Notes: generated by a model from the letters alone, not told the origin. Shown: positions 52,807 to 61,761, counted from the first letter of the stretch. The stretch is 64,000 bases of DNA from Enterocloster alcoholdehydrogenati (GCF_013282095.1 NZ_BLTJ01000010.1:93417-157416); one strand, 5' to 3'. Program-made: numbers and translations.

Positions 52807-54882
52807 TTAGTTTCTCAGCCGTATCCAGGTCTTTTCTTCTCCCAGGCTGTGAATCGCCCCCGCTTTCCCATACACCGGAATCCCTTCGCATTCATACATT
52901 TTCCCCCCGCGGTACGTCTCACGGTTCCACACCAGGAAGGTCCAGGTCTCATCCTCTGACAGCCGGAAGGTTCTTGCCGTCACACGTCCGTCGGATACAG
53001 GTTCTCTCCTTCCAAACTGGTAAACCGGCGGTTCCCATATCCGCACTGTTTCTCCATAAAAAGCCGTGCTGCTTACAAACCGGTCTGTAAACTTCCCCTC
53101 TTTTACCATGCACAGGCTGTCCGACAGACAGTTATACGTATCCGAGATCATGTGGGAGCGGAGGGAAAACATGGCCGGCTTTTCTTCTCCCTCTGCCCCC
53201 GTCTCCTGCTGTGATCCGGCGGCCTTCAGACACAGCCCGTCCCTGAAAAGGATAGTCTCATCCCCCTGCTGCCTTACAGTTATCTGCGGATCCAGGTGAT
53301 AATATTCCTTTACCCAATGTGCCCCGTCACACCAGATATCATTGACTACCAGCCAGATCCCGGATCCGGCTGTCATCACCTTTCGTACCGCCAGACAACC
53401 TTCTCCGCTCTTTAGCCTTCCCCGGTAAGCCATCTCACTGTAAGAAATCCCCTCCCGCTCCCTGAAATACGTCTTAAAGCAATCCCCATAGGAATGATAG
53501 CTCCATGATCCGTCCGGACAGATCACAGAACCATCATCAATCACGCAGACATTATGCGCCTGGGGCGCTTTAAGAGCCATCCGAAGAGGCTCATCCTCCC
53601 GGTAGGAATACCGACCGCTGTCCACCAGGAAAGGTTTTCCCCGGTAGTATAGGGAAATATGGGTCAGATCCCCATGACCATGCCCGCTTCCCTGCGGTCC
53701 GCAGGCCAGACAGGTGTAGTCCGCATCCTCTCTCCAGCTGCTCCGAATATAGATATTACCCGTATCCTGAGCATGATAATTCAGAGCAGCCGGAACCTCA
53801 GCCCTTATCTTCTCATACCGCTCTGCGCCTTTTCTCCCAAATATCCACAGGCTTTCCAGATCAGCTCTGTCATATCCCCCAAAACGGAACACTCCCTTGC
53901 CCGTAAGCACTGCTGCCCTTACCATAATATCCCGGATATCTGTCCGGTCGCTGTCGCACTGAACCGGCTGCATATGATCCGGTCCTGCGCAGTAAAGAAC
54001 ATACAGGCTCATCCGTTCCACCGTATCCGTAAGCCAGGCCCAGTCTGTCTCATTCCCCCAGCCCATGTCCCATTCCTTCCACCTGAGCAGACGCATACAG
54101 GCAAGAAGCACCTCTATATGATACATGATGGACTGTTCCCAATGAGATCCGTCCTCCAGAACCTGCAGCTCCAGCTGTGTCTTAAGCTCCTTCCAGGCCC
54201 ATTGCTCCTCAGTCCCGCGCTTTAAGGCTCTGCTTTCCTCTCTCAGGCACGCCCCAAACAGCTGATATCCCTGGCAGATCGCCGCAGTCTGGAGCACTCC
54301 CCAGTTGCTTAAGGTATACTTTCCGATATAACGGCTCCGCATATTTTCAAACTGGGCTTTCATGCTGACAAGCAGGGCATCCAGTTCCTCGACCGTTACC
54401 ATTCCATTTCCAGTCAGATGGAGCATCAGATCCTGCCAGTTCATGCACCGGATCCCCGTGTCAATGGTTCGGGTGCTTTCTGATCCCTCCGGCCATATGG
54501 GATTATGATCGATCCAGTGGAACAGATACCATTTCAGCCGGTCTGTATAATCTGTATTTCCAGTCAGGTAAAATGCCATCATAAGCTTGTGCAGGTAATC
54601 GTGACGGTTCAGCATATACACCCATTCAGGATCCCCGTTGGGGCTTTTCTGCCACTCCATAGTCTCCAGCCGATAGAGCTCCCCGCACGGCTCCATATCC
54701 CAGGGATCCGTAAACACAAAGCTCTGCTCCATCAGCTCTTCTGCCCGTGCCAGCAAACGCTCCTTTTCCTCCGGAACCCGCTCTCTCATATACTGCGCCG
54801 CAAAATCCCGGTCAAAATCCCTTACATAATCCCCGGCCCACTCCATTACAGCCAAAAGGCGCTTTTTTCTCTCCTCAGTCAT
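52807..54882 (-). CDS. Heparinase II/III family polysaccharide lyase
   Basis: A 691-residue cytoplasmic protein (no signal peptide) with an N-terminal alpha/alpha toroid (about 1-330: CMNWQDLMLHL, SNWGVLQTAAICQGYQLFG) and a beta-sheet heparinase II/III domain (about 370-690). The latter contains CGPQGSGHGHGDLTHISLYY and FLVDSGRYSYREDEPLR, the motif with catalytic His and Tyr. In the streptococcal locus the equivalent gene is thought to act on intracellular uronate oligosaccharides. Substrate here is inferred from the PTS and ugl neighbours. Starts 83 bases after EIID. Confidence 0.88.
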   Translation of the reverse strand: MTEERKKRLLAVMEWAGDYVRDFDRDFAAQYMRERVPEEKERLLARAEELMEQSFVFTDPWDMEPCGELYRLETMEWQKSPNGDPEWVYMLNRHDYLHKLMMAFYLTGNTDYTDRLKWYLFHWIDHNPIWPEGSESTRTIDTGIRCMNWQDLMLHLTGNGMVTVEELDALLVSMKAQFENMRSRYIGKYTLSNWGVLQTAAICQGYQLFGACLREESRALKRGTEEQWAWKELKTQLELQVLEDGSHWEQSIMYHIEVLLACMRLLRWKEWDMGWGNETDWAWLTDTVERMSLYVLYCAGPDHMQPVQCDSDRTDIRDIMVRAAVLTGKGVFRFGGYDRADLESLWIFGRKGAERYEKIRAEVPAALNYHAQDTGNIYIRSSWREDADYTCLACGPQGSGHGHGDLTHISLYYRGKPFLVDSGRYSYREDEPLRMALKAPQAHNVCVIDDGSVICPDGSWSYHSYGDCFKTYFREREGISYSEMAYRGRLKSGEGCLAVRKVMTAGSGIWLVVNDIWCDGAHWVKEYYHLDPQITVRQQGDETILFRDGLCLKAAGSQQETGAEGEEKPAMFSLRSHMISDTYNCLSDSLCMVKEGKFTDRFVSSTAFYGETVRIWEPPVYQFGRREPVSDGRVTARTFRLSEDETWTFLVWNRETYRGGKMYECEGIPVYGKAGAIHSLGEEKTWIRLRN

Positions 54883-54965
54883 TTATATCCTCCTTTTTAC
54901 GCACCAACGGGGGAGCCGCCGGACGCGTCTCCCCCTGATAAAATCTCCCCTTGTTTCATTTCATG

Positions 54966-55787
54966 CTATGCGATCACATGGAAACAGGATAATACAACTC
55001 CCACGATGATCGTTAAAACTACTAATCTGTAGGTCGTCCATTTCTTCACCTTGATCAGGTAGAAGATCAGGCCGGTAAATATTACAGGCAGTAAATTCGG
55101 CGCAATGGCGTCGATCATATCCTGAATCGCTACTACTTTCTGCTGGTTATCCGGCATCTGGGCCACATATTGGATAGGTGTGGTGATCTTTACAAAGTTG
55201 ACAGCCAGGCCGGAAATTACCGTCACGCCGATCATGCTTGCCACGCTGGAGATCTGTTCCATACGGCTGCTTAAGCTGGCGATGATACTGGTTCCCACCT
55301 TATATCCCCACATACCGTTGGCGATCTTTAACGCCAAAAGCACCAGGTTCATTCCCAGAAAGAACAGGATGGGGCCCATAATCAGGCCTTCCTGAGCCAG
55401 AGAAGCGCCGATGGTTGCAAAGAGCGGCGCCAGACAGAACTGAGCCAGAGAATCACCGATACCGGCCAGAGGCCCCATCAGAGCCATCTTGATATTGCGG
55501 ATCTCCTTGGAAGGAGTCTTGTTTTCCAGCATTACCAGATGAAGGCTTGTAATAAATGGGAGAAAATGGATATTAGTGTTAAAAAACTCGATGTTCTCCC
55601 GCAAAGCCTCCTGAAGCTTGTCATCATCATCCTTATACAGCTTGCGCAGAGCCGGATACATTACGTTTGCGTAGCCAAGGCCCTGATAGTTCCCATAGTT
55701 AAAGCCGTTCTGCAGGAAAAAGGAACGCAGAGACGTTTTTAAATAATCTTTCTTTTCCAAACGATTAGATCCCATCTTCAAACTCAA
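54966..55787 (-). CDS. PTS mannose-class EIID component
   Basis: A 273-residue EIID of the mannose/fructose/sorbose class; with EIIC it forms the sugar channel. N-terminal QNGFNYGNYQGLGYANVMYP, MALMGPLAGIGDSLAQFCLA and LGMNLVLLALKIANGMWGYK are typical. One C-terminal hydrophobic segment is present. Start overlaps the end of EIIC by 23 bases. Substrate is probably an unsaturated glucuronyl disaccharide (hyaluronan or chondroitin type), from context. Confidence 0.94.
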   Translation of the reverse strand: MSLKMGSNRLEKKDYLKTSLRSFFLQNGFNYGNYQGLGYANVMYPALRKLYKDDDDKLQEALRENIEFFNTNIHFLPFITSLHLVMLENKTPSKEIRNIKMALMGPLAGIGDSLAQFCLAPLFATIGASLAQEGLIMGPILFFLGMNLVLLALKIANGMWGYKVGTSIIASLSSRMEQISSVASMIGVTVISGLAVNFVKITTPIQYVAQMPDNQQKVVAIQDMIDAIAPNLLPVIFTGLIFYLIKVKKWTTYRLVVLTIIVGVVLSCFHVIA

Positions 55788-56553
55788 CCTCCACTTCTTC
55801 TACTGAATCTTCACCCTTCCTGCCTGCGTTGAAAAACACCAGCAGCGCAATGGCTGTTCCCAGCACCGCTACGCCCATGACAGGCAGCTTCATATAAGCA
55901 ATGGCGATGTAACCCAGGAGCACAAAGGGAATCAGCTCCTTCTTAGCCATTACATTTAATATCATGGCAAAGCCGATGGCGGGGAGCATCTTTCCTGCCA
56001 TTCCCAGACCGGTGCTGAGCCATTCCGGGATCAGGGCGATGACCTTCTGAAGCCCTTCTGCGCTGAAGGCGCCTCCGAAACCGATCACAAACCCCACCAG
56101 CGCGAAGATGCAAACCGTAGCATTAGCAGCCAGGCGAAATCCTCTGAAATCCTTCCGGTCCAGAGCCTTGTAAGCCATACCGGTCAGTGTGGTCGCAAAA
56201 GTATAGGTTGCAGTGATCACAAACTGGAACGCAACCGCAAACGGGAAGGACAGCGCCAGAGCGGAGCCTGTGTCAATGCCGGAGTCCTTCATTGTGATGG
56301 CCATGATGGTTCCCACGATGCCTGGGCCCATTGGGTTTGGCGGAACGGATCCTCCCTGAGATACGCCGAATCCCATAAATGCAAGTTCCCCCACAGCTCC
56401 CATGGCCAGTCCCGTGGGAAGATCCCCCAGAATCAGTCCCACACCGGCCGACATGATCAGACACCGGTTGGTATAGATGCCATACAGCATACCCGTCAGA
56501 CAGAATGCGGTCCACAGACCGATCAGAATACATTGTGTAATTGAAATAGTCAC
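55765..56553 (-). CDS. PTS mannose-class EIIC component
   Basis: A 262-residue membrane channel subunit with seven to eight hydrophobic segments. SAGVGLILGDLPTGLAMGAV and SQGGSVPPNPMGPGIVGTIM are EIIC-Man signatures. It lies 24 bases after EIIB and overlaps EIID. The tail is acidic (DSVEEVEVEFEDG). Confidence 0.94.
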   Translation of the reverse strand: MTISITQCILIGLWTAFCLTGMLYGIYTNRCLIMSAGVGLILGDLPTGLAMGAVGELAFMGFGVSQGGSVPPNPMGPGIVGTIMAITMKDSGIDTGSALALSFPFAVAFQFVITATYTFATTLTGMAYKALDRKDFRGFRLAANATVCIFALVGFVIGFGGAFSAEGLQKVIALIPEWLSTGLGMAGKMLPAIGFAMILNVMAKKELIPFVLLGYIAIAYMKLPVMGVAVLGTAIALLVFFNAGRKGEDSVEEVEVEFEDGI

Positions 56554-56577
56554 CTTTTTACCCTCCTGTACCTCATT

Positions 56578-57069
56578 TTATAAATACTTATTCAGATCTG
56601 CCTTCCCGGAGCCGTCGTCCCCGGAGGCAGTCGCTCTTGTGTTGAATGTGATTCCGTAACAGTCGCGCAGTTCTCTTAAAGCGGCCTTATCCTCCTGGCC
56701 CAGAGCAATATATTTGCTCACTTCCTCTTTTCCCGGAGCATGGTGGATATTTCCCACATTAATCTCCTTTACAGGAACGCCGCCCTTTACCAGGCGCAGC
56801 GCATCCTCCGGCGTCTTGCACACAATAAAAATGGTCTGTTTGGGAGATGCCTTCATGATCACGTCACAGGTATGCTGAACAGAGAAGAAGCGCATGGCGA
56901 TGGTCTTTGGCACTACGGCCTTCATAAGCATCTGCTGCATGGGATCCTCGCTTGCCCCATCATCTGCCACGATCACTGTATTTACTCCCAAAGCCTTAAT
57001 CCAGAGCTGCCCCTGTCCGTGGATCAGACGCTCATCAATGCGAAAAGCTACGATATTTGGTTCTGCCAT
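56578..57069 (-). CDS. PTS mannose-class EIIB component
   Basis: A 163-residue cytoplasmic phospho-carrier. The phosphorylated histidine is His17 in RIDERLIHGQGQLWIKAL. It takes phosphate from EIIA and passes it to sugar at EIIC/EIID. ATG at 57069 is preferred over 57102, which precedes a GGAGG ribosome site. 26 bases after ugl. Confidence 0.93.
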   Translation of the reverse strand: MAEPNIVAFRIDERLIHGQGQLWIKALGVNTVIVADDGASEDPMQQMLMKAVVPKTIAMRFFSVQHTCDVIMKASPKQTIFIVCKTPEDALRLVKGGVPVKEINVGNIHHAPGKEEVSKYIALGQEDKAALRELRDCYGITFNTRATASGDDGSGKADLNKYL

Positions 57070-57095
57070 TGTTTTATCCTCCATTATGTAAAATA

Positions 57096-58286
57096 TTACC
57101 AATATAACTGCCAGTCCTTATAAAACCGCAGCAATGCTTCCATATAAAAATAATCGCCCCATATATTTCCCTCATCCACGCCTTTACCGGAATGCCAGGA
57201 ATATACGCCGTGAAGCAGAATGGGTGCTCCCGGATGCCGATCCGGATTTACATAGCCATGGATCAGAGAACGCAGAATTCCATGCATAGCTCTGCGGTAG
57301 GTTTCCTTTTCCTCATCGGTCTCCGGCAGATACTTCATCATCTCATGGATTCCGCACACAGCTACCGCGGCAGCGGAGGAATCTCTGGACTGGCCGGATC
57401 CGTCGCCGAAAATCAAATCCCAGTAGCAAATATCGTCCTCCGGCAAACGGTTTAAGAAATAATTTGTCATGCCCTTAAAGAGATGAAATGCGTCTTCGTC
57501 CTTTGTATAGCGGTAGTTTAATGGTATTCCGCTGATACCCCAGGCCTGTCCTCTGGCCCAGGCGGAATCATCGCTGTAGCCCTGCCGGGTCACACCCTTT
57601 AAGGGCGCTCCCGTCTCCGGGTCAAAGTAAAAGGTATGGTACGCCGAAGCATCCTCCCGGATCACATAGGAACAGGCTGTCTCATAATGGCGCTTTGCCG
57701 CATTCCGGTATTTTATATCTCCCGTGATCTCGGCAGCCCAGTAAAGCAGCGGGATATTTAACAGGCAGTCAATGATCAGCCGATAATTATCCTTTGCTCC
57801 CAGCGGTCCCCAGGCCTGGATAAATCCGCCCTTTTCCTGAAATCGTTCCATCAGCTTGTCGGCTGCCAGCAGTCCGGCCCGCTTTCCCGTCTCAGAACCG
57901 GTCAGCTTATAACCGGCCACGCAGGACGGCATATAGAGAAAGCCCAGATCGTGGTGATCCAGTTCAATACGTTTTTCCACACGGTTTAAAAAAGAAGCCA
58001 TGTTTTCCTCTGCCCTTGCTCTGAACTTCTCCTCTTTTGTGTACTCATAGCACATCCATAAAAGACCAGTCCAGAAGCCATCGGTCCACTCTATATTATC
58101 AATGATCTCGTATGTACCTTTCTTGGCTGCAGGCCAGGGAAAACGTGTGCCGAAATAGTCCATATTCAGCTCCGTCTGCCTTACCACCCGGTCCATAGCC
58201 GCCTCCGCCTCCTTCTTTGTCAAAAAAGGCATATTAAGAAAATGCTCCCGGTTCTTTACCGGTTCGATCTGTATCCTCTTTGTCAC
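57096..58286 (-). CDS. ugl: Unsaturated glucuronyl hydrolase (GH88)
   Basis: A 396-residue GH88 enzyme that removes the 4,5-unsaturated uronic acid from lyase-generated glycosaminoglycan disaccharides by hydration. Characteristic: WTDGFWTGLLWMCYEYT, DHHDLGFLYMPSC with one of the conserved catalytic Asp residues, GYSDDSAWARGQAWGISG with a second, and SGQSRDSSAAAVAVCGIHEM. GTG at 58286 has AGGAGG seven bases before it; an ATG at 58343 overlaps the end of the EIIA gene and is less likely. Cytoplasmic, so it acts after PTS uptake. Confidence 0.93.
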   Translation of the reverse strand: MTKRIQIEPVKNREHFLNMPFLTKKEAEAAMDRVVRQTELNMDYFGTRFPWPAAKKGTYEIIDNIEWTDGFWTGLLWMCYEYTKEEKFRARAEENMASFLNRVEKRIELDHHDLGFLYMPSCVAGYKLTGSETGKRAGLLAADKLMERFQEKGGFIQAWGPLGAKDNYRLIIDCLLNIPLLYWAAEITGDIKYRNAAKRHYETACSYVIREDASAYHTFYFDPETGAPLKGVTRQGYSDDSAWARGQAWGISGIPLNYRYTKDEDAFHLFKGMTNYFLNRLPEDDICYWDLIFGDGSGQSRDSSAAAVAVCGIHEMMKYLPETDEEKETYRRAMHGILRSLIHGYVNPDRHPGAPILLHGVYSWHSGKGVDEGNIWGDYFYMEALLRFYKDWQLYW

Positions 58287-58308
58287 CTGAATCCTCCTCT
58301 TTTGACGC

Positions 58309-58752
58309 CTACAGCCCATCCTCGAACAAAGGCGCTTCCTCATCTGCTTCCGTTTTCAGCTCTTTCAGGCTTAAAAGGCCATCATGTCCCGCCTTTATTA
58401 CAGCTGCCGCCAGCCCGTCCAAAGAGCCATACATAGCTCTTGAAAATACACCTTCCACCAAAGCAGGCATATTCACACCGGATGCCACTGCAAAAGTCTG
58501 CTCTGTCTCTTCCAGCTTAAGGGCCGCCGCCATATTAAACGGCGTTCCCCCCATCAGGTCTGCCAGAATCAGGATCTCCTTCTCACCCAGACGTGCTGCC
58601 GCCTCCTTAAGTTTCCCTTTCAGTTCATCGGAACTCATACCTTCGGTGAAATCAACCGCCTCCACCTTCTCTGGTTTTCCTGCCACCAGACTTACGGCGC
58701 TTAAAAGCCCTGTGGGAAAATGTCCATGGCCCGTCACAATAATCCCTGTCAT
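58309..58752 (-). CDS. PTS mannose-class EIIA component
   Basis: A 147-residue soluble domain, first gene of the operon. The phospho-histidine is His9 in IIVTGHGHFPTGLLSA; LADLMGGTPFNMAAAL is the second family motif. It receives phosphate from HPr and passes it to EIIB. ATG at 58752 is chosen by homologous length and the preceding GGATGAGAAAGAGG. 22 bases before ugl. Confidence 0.92.
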   Translation of the reverse strand: MTGIIVTGHGHFPTGLLSAVSLVAGKPEKVEAVDFTEGMSSDELKGKLKEAAARLGEKEILILADLMGGTPFNMAAALKLEETEQTFAVASGVNMPALVEGVFSRAMYGSLDGLAAAVIKAGHDGLLSLKELKTEADEEAPLFEDGL

Positions 58753-58802
58753 CCTCTTTCTCATCCTTTCCCGATCCATTCTCCCGGAATCAATCCACAT
58801 TT

Positions 58803-59068
58803 GTTTACCTCAAATTTTCCCTGTTTACCACATACTATACAATATATCTGTATTTGTTGCCTTTAGTAAATTGGTTTACCTATGGCTTGAGTATAGTATT
58901 TTTGATGTTATATGTCAACACTTTTTTCTTTTTAACCATTTTTTCTTATATTTTATACAATAATAACCATTGATTTTTGTATGATATTTACAATCACCTT
59001 TTTATACTTCTTGTTTTCCACCATTTTCTTTTTGTCGGTTTACTATATTTTTTAGTTTACCTGTAAAA
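58803..59068. promoter_or_regulatory. Repeated GTTTACC half-sites upstream of the PTS-ugl operon
   Basis: Five direct copies of GTTTAC(C/T) at 58803-58809, 58823-58829, 58874-58880, 59038-59044 and 59055-59061. Two of them form palindromes: GTAAATTGGTTTAC (58866-58879) and TTTACCTGTAAA (59056-59067). The LacI/RegR-like regulator of the operon is the likely binder. The remainder of this 350-base gap is A/T-rich with no gene. Confidence 0.65.
58890..58918 (-). promoter_or_regulatory. Promoter of the glycosaminoglycan PTS operon
   Basis: On the minus strand TTGACA (58913-58918), 17 bases, TATACT (58890-58895). Transcription would begin near 58883, with the palindrome GTAAATTGGTTTAC at 58866-58879 directly after it, a good place for repression. 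The leader before EIIA is about 130 bases. Confidence 0.8.
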
Positions 59069-59080
59069 TCACTGCATAAA

Positions 59081-59124
59081 AATACCCCGGCAGCACTGCA
59101 TCCTGCAGCAGCTGCCGGGGTATT
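59081..59124 (-). terminator. Terminator after the DUF47 gene
   Basis: Fourteen-base perfect arms AATACCCCGGCAGC / GCTGCCGGGGTATT, followed on the minus strand by TTTTTATG. Confidence 0.88.
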
Positions 59125-59158
59125 CTCCTGTTTCCGGATTCAAACCATTTTTAATATA

Positions 59159-59782
59159 TCAGGTATTCTTCATCATTACCTGTTCTACCGCATTCGCAGT
59201 ACGTTCACAGGCATCACAGCATTGTTCCAGATAAATGTAGATTTCTCTCCATGCAATAACCTCAAGAGGATCAGAAACCTCCGTGTGAAGCCGACGCATT
59301 GCTTCGATGAACAGACGGTCGCCTTCACCTTCCAATGTGTGAATCTCCACCATAAGGCCATAAAGCTTCTTTGATTTTTTGAAATTCTTAAACTCGTCCA
59401 CCAGCTTATTTAACGTCTTGCAGCAGCGGGTGATCAGCTTGGTAAACTCCAGAGCGTCCGGACGGATAGACTTGATGTTATTGATATAAAGCCGGATCAT
59501 AACATCCTCGATCTTGTCCGTCACATCATCAATCGCCTCGCTGATCAGAATAATATCCTCCCGTTCAATGGGCGTAATAAACTCCTTTACCAGCGCTGCC
59601 AGCATCTCATGCTTCTTCTGATCTGCAGCGTGTTCAATGCCATGGATCTGATCCAGGCGTTCTGACAGGCTGGTTACATCAAACTCGCTTAAGTTCTTGT
59701 GGAGCATCTGGGAAGCCTCCTCCCCATACTCCGCACAGGCAACAAAGTTTTTAAAATAAAAGTTATCGCTCTTCTTCGACAT
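59159..59782 (-). CDS. DUF47 / PhoU-like partner of the phosphate transporter
   Basis: A 207-residue helical protein of the DUF47 (YkaA/Pit-accessory) family, related in fold to PhoU. Visible pattern: EFITPIEREDIILISEAIDD with the acidic metal-cluster residues, then KIEDVMIRLYINNI and IHTLEGEGDRLFIEAMRRLH. It lies 38 bases after pit and is almost always paired with PiT transporters, whose activity it is thought to modulate. Last in the run. Confidence 0.9.
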   Translation of the reverse strand: MSKKSDNFYFKNFVACAEYGEEASQMLHKNLSEFDVTSLSERLDQIHGIEHAADQKKHEMLAALVKEFITPIEREDIILISEAIDDVTDKIEDVMIRLYINNIKSIRPDALEFTKLITRCCKTLNKLVDEFKNFKKSKKLYGLMVEIHTLEGEGDRLFIEAMRRLHTEVSDPLEVIAWREIYIYLEQCCDACERTANAVEQVMMKNT

Positions 59783-59820
59783 GGCTTTCTCCTTTTTTTA
59801 CCGGCCATTTCGGCCCTTAT

Positions 59821-60876
59821 CTACTGAAATACCACCATAAACAGCTTTGCCATTAAAAACCCAATGGCACCGCAGCCCGGAAATGTAAGTACCCAGGTAA
59901 GCAGCATTTCCTTCACCACCTGAAAGTTAATGGCAGACAGCCGCTTTACTGCTCCCACACCCATGATCGCTGTGGTCTTTGTATGGGTCGTGCTCACCGG
60001 AATGCCGAATACGGAAGAAAGCAGCAGGCAAAATGCTCCTGCCAGGTCAGCGGAAAAGCCCTGATACTTCTCCAGCTTTACCATATCCATTCCTACGGAT
60101 TTGATAATCTTTTTGCCTCCTACCGAGGTTCCTACGCCCATAACCACCGAACACAGGAGCATCATCCATATAGGCAGATCCACTCCTGCCGCACTGTCGC
60201 TTCCTCCTGCCAGACAAATCCCAAGAAGCAGTACCCCCAGGAATTTCTGACCGTCCTGCGCTCCGTGCATAAAAGCCATCGCTGCCGCTCCTCCGATCTG
60301 GGCTATGCGGAAGAACCCGTCCGTCCTGCGCCGGTCCATCCCCCTGCAGAGGATCGATACCAGCTTACAGGTAGCAAAACCCATTACAAAACCCAGAACC
60401 GTGGACAGTCCCAGGCCATAAATTACCTTGATCCATTCGTCGCCGTTGATTCCCTGGATACCGCCCTGCATGGCGATCGCTGCGCCGGAAAGTCCTGCGA
60501 TCAGGGCATGGCTCTCACTTGTGGGGATACCGAAGTACCAGGCCAGCACCGCCCACACTACAATAGCAAAAAGAGCTGCACAGAGAGCGATCAACGCCAG
60601 GGAATTATCTCCCCCGAAATTTACCATATTGGTAATGGTCATAGCTACTGTGGAGTTAATCAGCGTCATCACCAGAACGCCGGCAAAATTACACACCGCC
60701 GCCATGATAATGGCCAGGTCTACATCCATTGACCGGGTAGAAACACAGGTAGCAATGGCGTTTGGCGCATCCGTCCATCCATTTACGAAGATCACGCACA
60801 GTGTCAGTATGACCGTGATCAGAAGAGCCGGACTGGCAAGGACCTGGTGCCAGAAAAACGAAAATGACAGATCCAT
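59821..60876 (-). CDS. pit: PiT-family inorganic phosphate transporter
   Basis: A 351-residue low-affinity phosphate importer with about ten transmembrane helices in two PD001131-type repeats: GWTDAPNAIATCVSTRSMDV at the N-terminus and GVGTSVGGKKIIKSVGMDMV plus GIPVSTTHTKTTAIMGVGAV near the C-terminus. ATG at 60876 is preferred (GGATGGG upstream) to the longer frame from 60942. Upstream lies a Crp/Fnr gene, 89 bases away, which may or may not regulate it. Confidence 0.93.
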   Translation of the reverse strand: MDLSFSFFWHQVLASPALLITVILTLCVIFVNGWTDAPNAIATCVSTRSMDVDLAIIMAAVCNFAGVLVMTLINSTVAMTITNMVNFGGDNSLALIALCAALFAIVVWAVLAWYFGIPTSESHALIAGLSGAAIAMQGGIQGINGDEWIKVIYGLGLSTVLGFVMGFATCKLVSILCRGMDRRRTDGFFRIAQIGGAAAMAFMHGAQDGQKFLGVLLLGICLAGGSDSAAGVDLPIWMMLLCSVVMGVGTSVGGKKIIKSVGMDMVKLEKYQGFSADLAGAFCLLLSSVFGIPVSTTHTKTTAIMGVGAVKRLSAINFQVVKEMLLTWVLTFPGCGAIGFLMAKLFMVVFQ

Positions 60877-60965
60877 ACGAATTTTCCCATCCTTTACACA
60901 AATTATTCTATTATTTGACAAAATCCAACTCCATCTTATCACGGCCTATGGACTCTGTAAAGTTT

Positions 60966-61640
60966 TTATCTGTTAAAATCCTGTATCAATGTAAAATGAT
61001 TTTTCTGAAAATCCAGGATTCCCTCTTTCTTGAGCTTCCCCAGTTCACTGGACATGGCGCTGCGATCCACGCTCAGATAATCTGCCAGTTCCTGCCGGCT
61101 CAGTGAAATGTCAAAGCTTGCCCGTCCGCGGCGGATGGCCTCAGACGACAAAAAGGACAATAGCTTTTGTCTGGTATTCCTTCTGGAAATATGCTCGATC
61201 TGTTCTGTCAGCCTTATATTCTGATCCGACACCAGGCGGAGCAGATTGTGGAGCAGCCGGGTATGGAAGGCGCAGGCCATCGAGCAAAAGGTCAGAATTC
61301 GCTGATAGTCTAAAAACATTGCCTCACACGCCCCGGAAGCCGTCACGCTGACCGGGAGCACCGGAGTCCGGGCACAGGCGTAGACCTCACCAAATATATC
61401 CCCCTCTTCCAGTTCATACAGCATCTCTCCCCTTCCCCAGAAATCTTCTTTTTCTACCACGGCACCTCCCTTTAACAGAATCATCACACGATCCACCGCT
61501 TCTCCCATCCGAAAGATCCTCTCCCCAGTCTCAAACGTCTCCCGTTCTTCTCCGCAGCATTTTAAAAGCGTATACAGCTCCTCCTGTCCAATCCCATAAA
61601 ACAGCGGAGATTTTTTCACATAGCAAAGCTCATCATCCAT
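60966..61640 (-). CDS. Crp/Fnr-family transcriptional regulator
   Basis: A 224-residue protein with a cyclic-nucleotide-like sensor domain (about 10-120: FETGERIFRMGEAVDRVMIL, ELEEGDIFGEV) and a C-terminal winged helix (about 150-220: LSRQELADYLSVDRSAMSSE). There is no N-terminal Fnr iron-sulphur cysteine set, but Cys6, Cys28, Cys29 and a CSMAC cluster occur. Effector unknown. A perfect nine-base palindrome lies 22 bases upstream of the ATG, so it probably autoregulates. Confidence 0.88.
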   Translation of the reverse strand: MDDELCYVKKSPLFYGIGQEELYTLLKCCGEERETFETGERIFRMGEAVDRVMILLKGGAVVEKEDFWGRGEMLYELEEGDIFGEVYACARTPVLPVSVTASGACEAMFLDYQRILTFCSMACAFHTRLLHNLLRLVSDQNIRLTEQIEHISRRNTRQKLLSFLSSEAIRRGRASFDISLSRQELADYLSVDRSAMSSELGKLKKEGILDFQKNHFTLIQDFNR

Positions 61641-61661
61641 GATCTTATCCTCTTTATGTTG

Positions 61662-61687
61662 TTTTTACAACTTATATATTGTAAAAA
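61662..61687 (-). promoter_or_regulatory. Palindromic operator upstream of the Crp/Fnr gene
   Basis: Perfect arms TTTTTACAA (61662-61670) and TTGTAAAAA (61679-61687) with an eight-base spacer. Size and symmetry suit a Crp/Fnr dimer. The right arm coincides with the T tract of the terminator for the YfcC operon. Confidence 0.65.
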
Positions 61688-61748
61688 TGCTCTCTTCCCA
61701 TCCATGACCTTTCTTTGATTCAACTGCCATGGCCCCGAAAGAGAGCAT
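61687..61748 (-). terminator. Terminator of the YfcC/PII-like operon
   Basis: Arms ATGCTCTCTT (61687-61696) and AAGAGAGCAT (61739-61748) with an inner CCATG / CATGG stem, followed on the minus strand by TTTTTAC. Confidence 0.75.
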
Positions 61749-61761
61749 CTTTTATCCTTAT

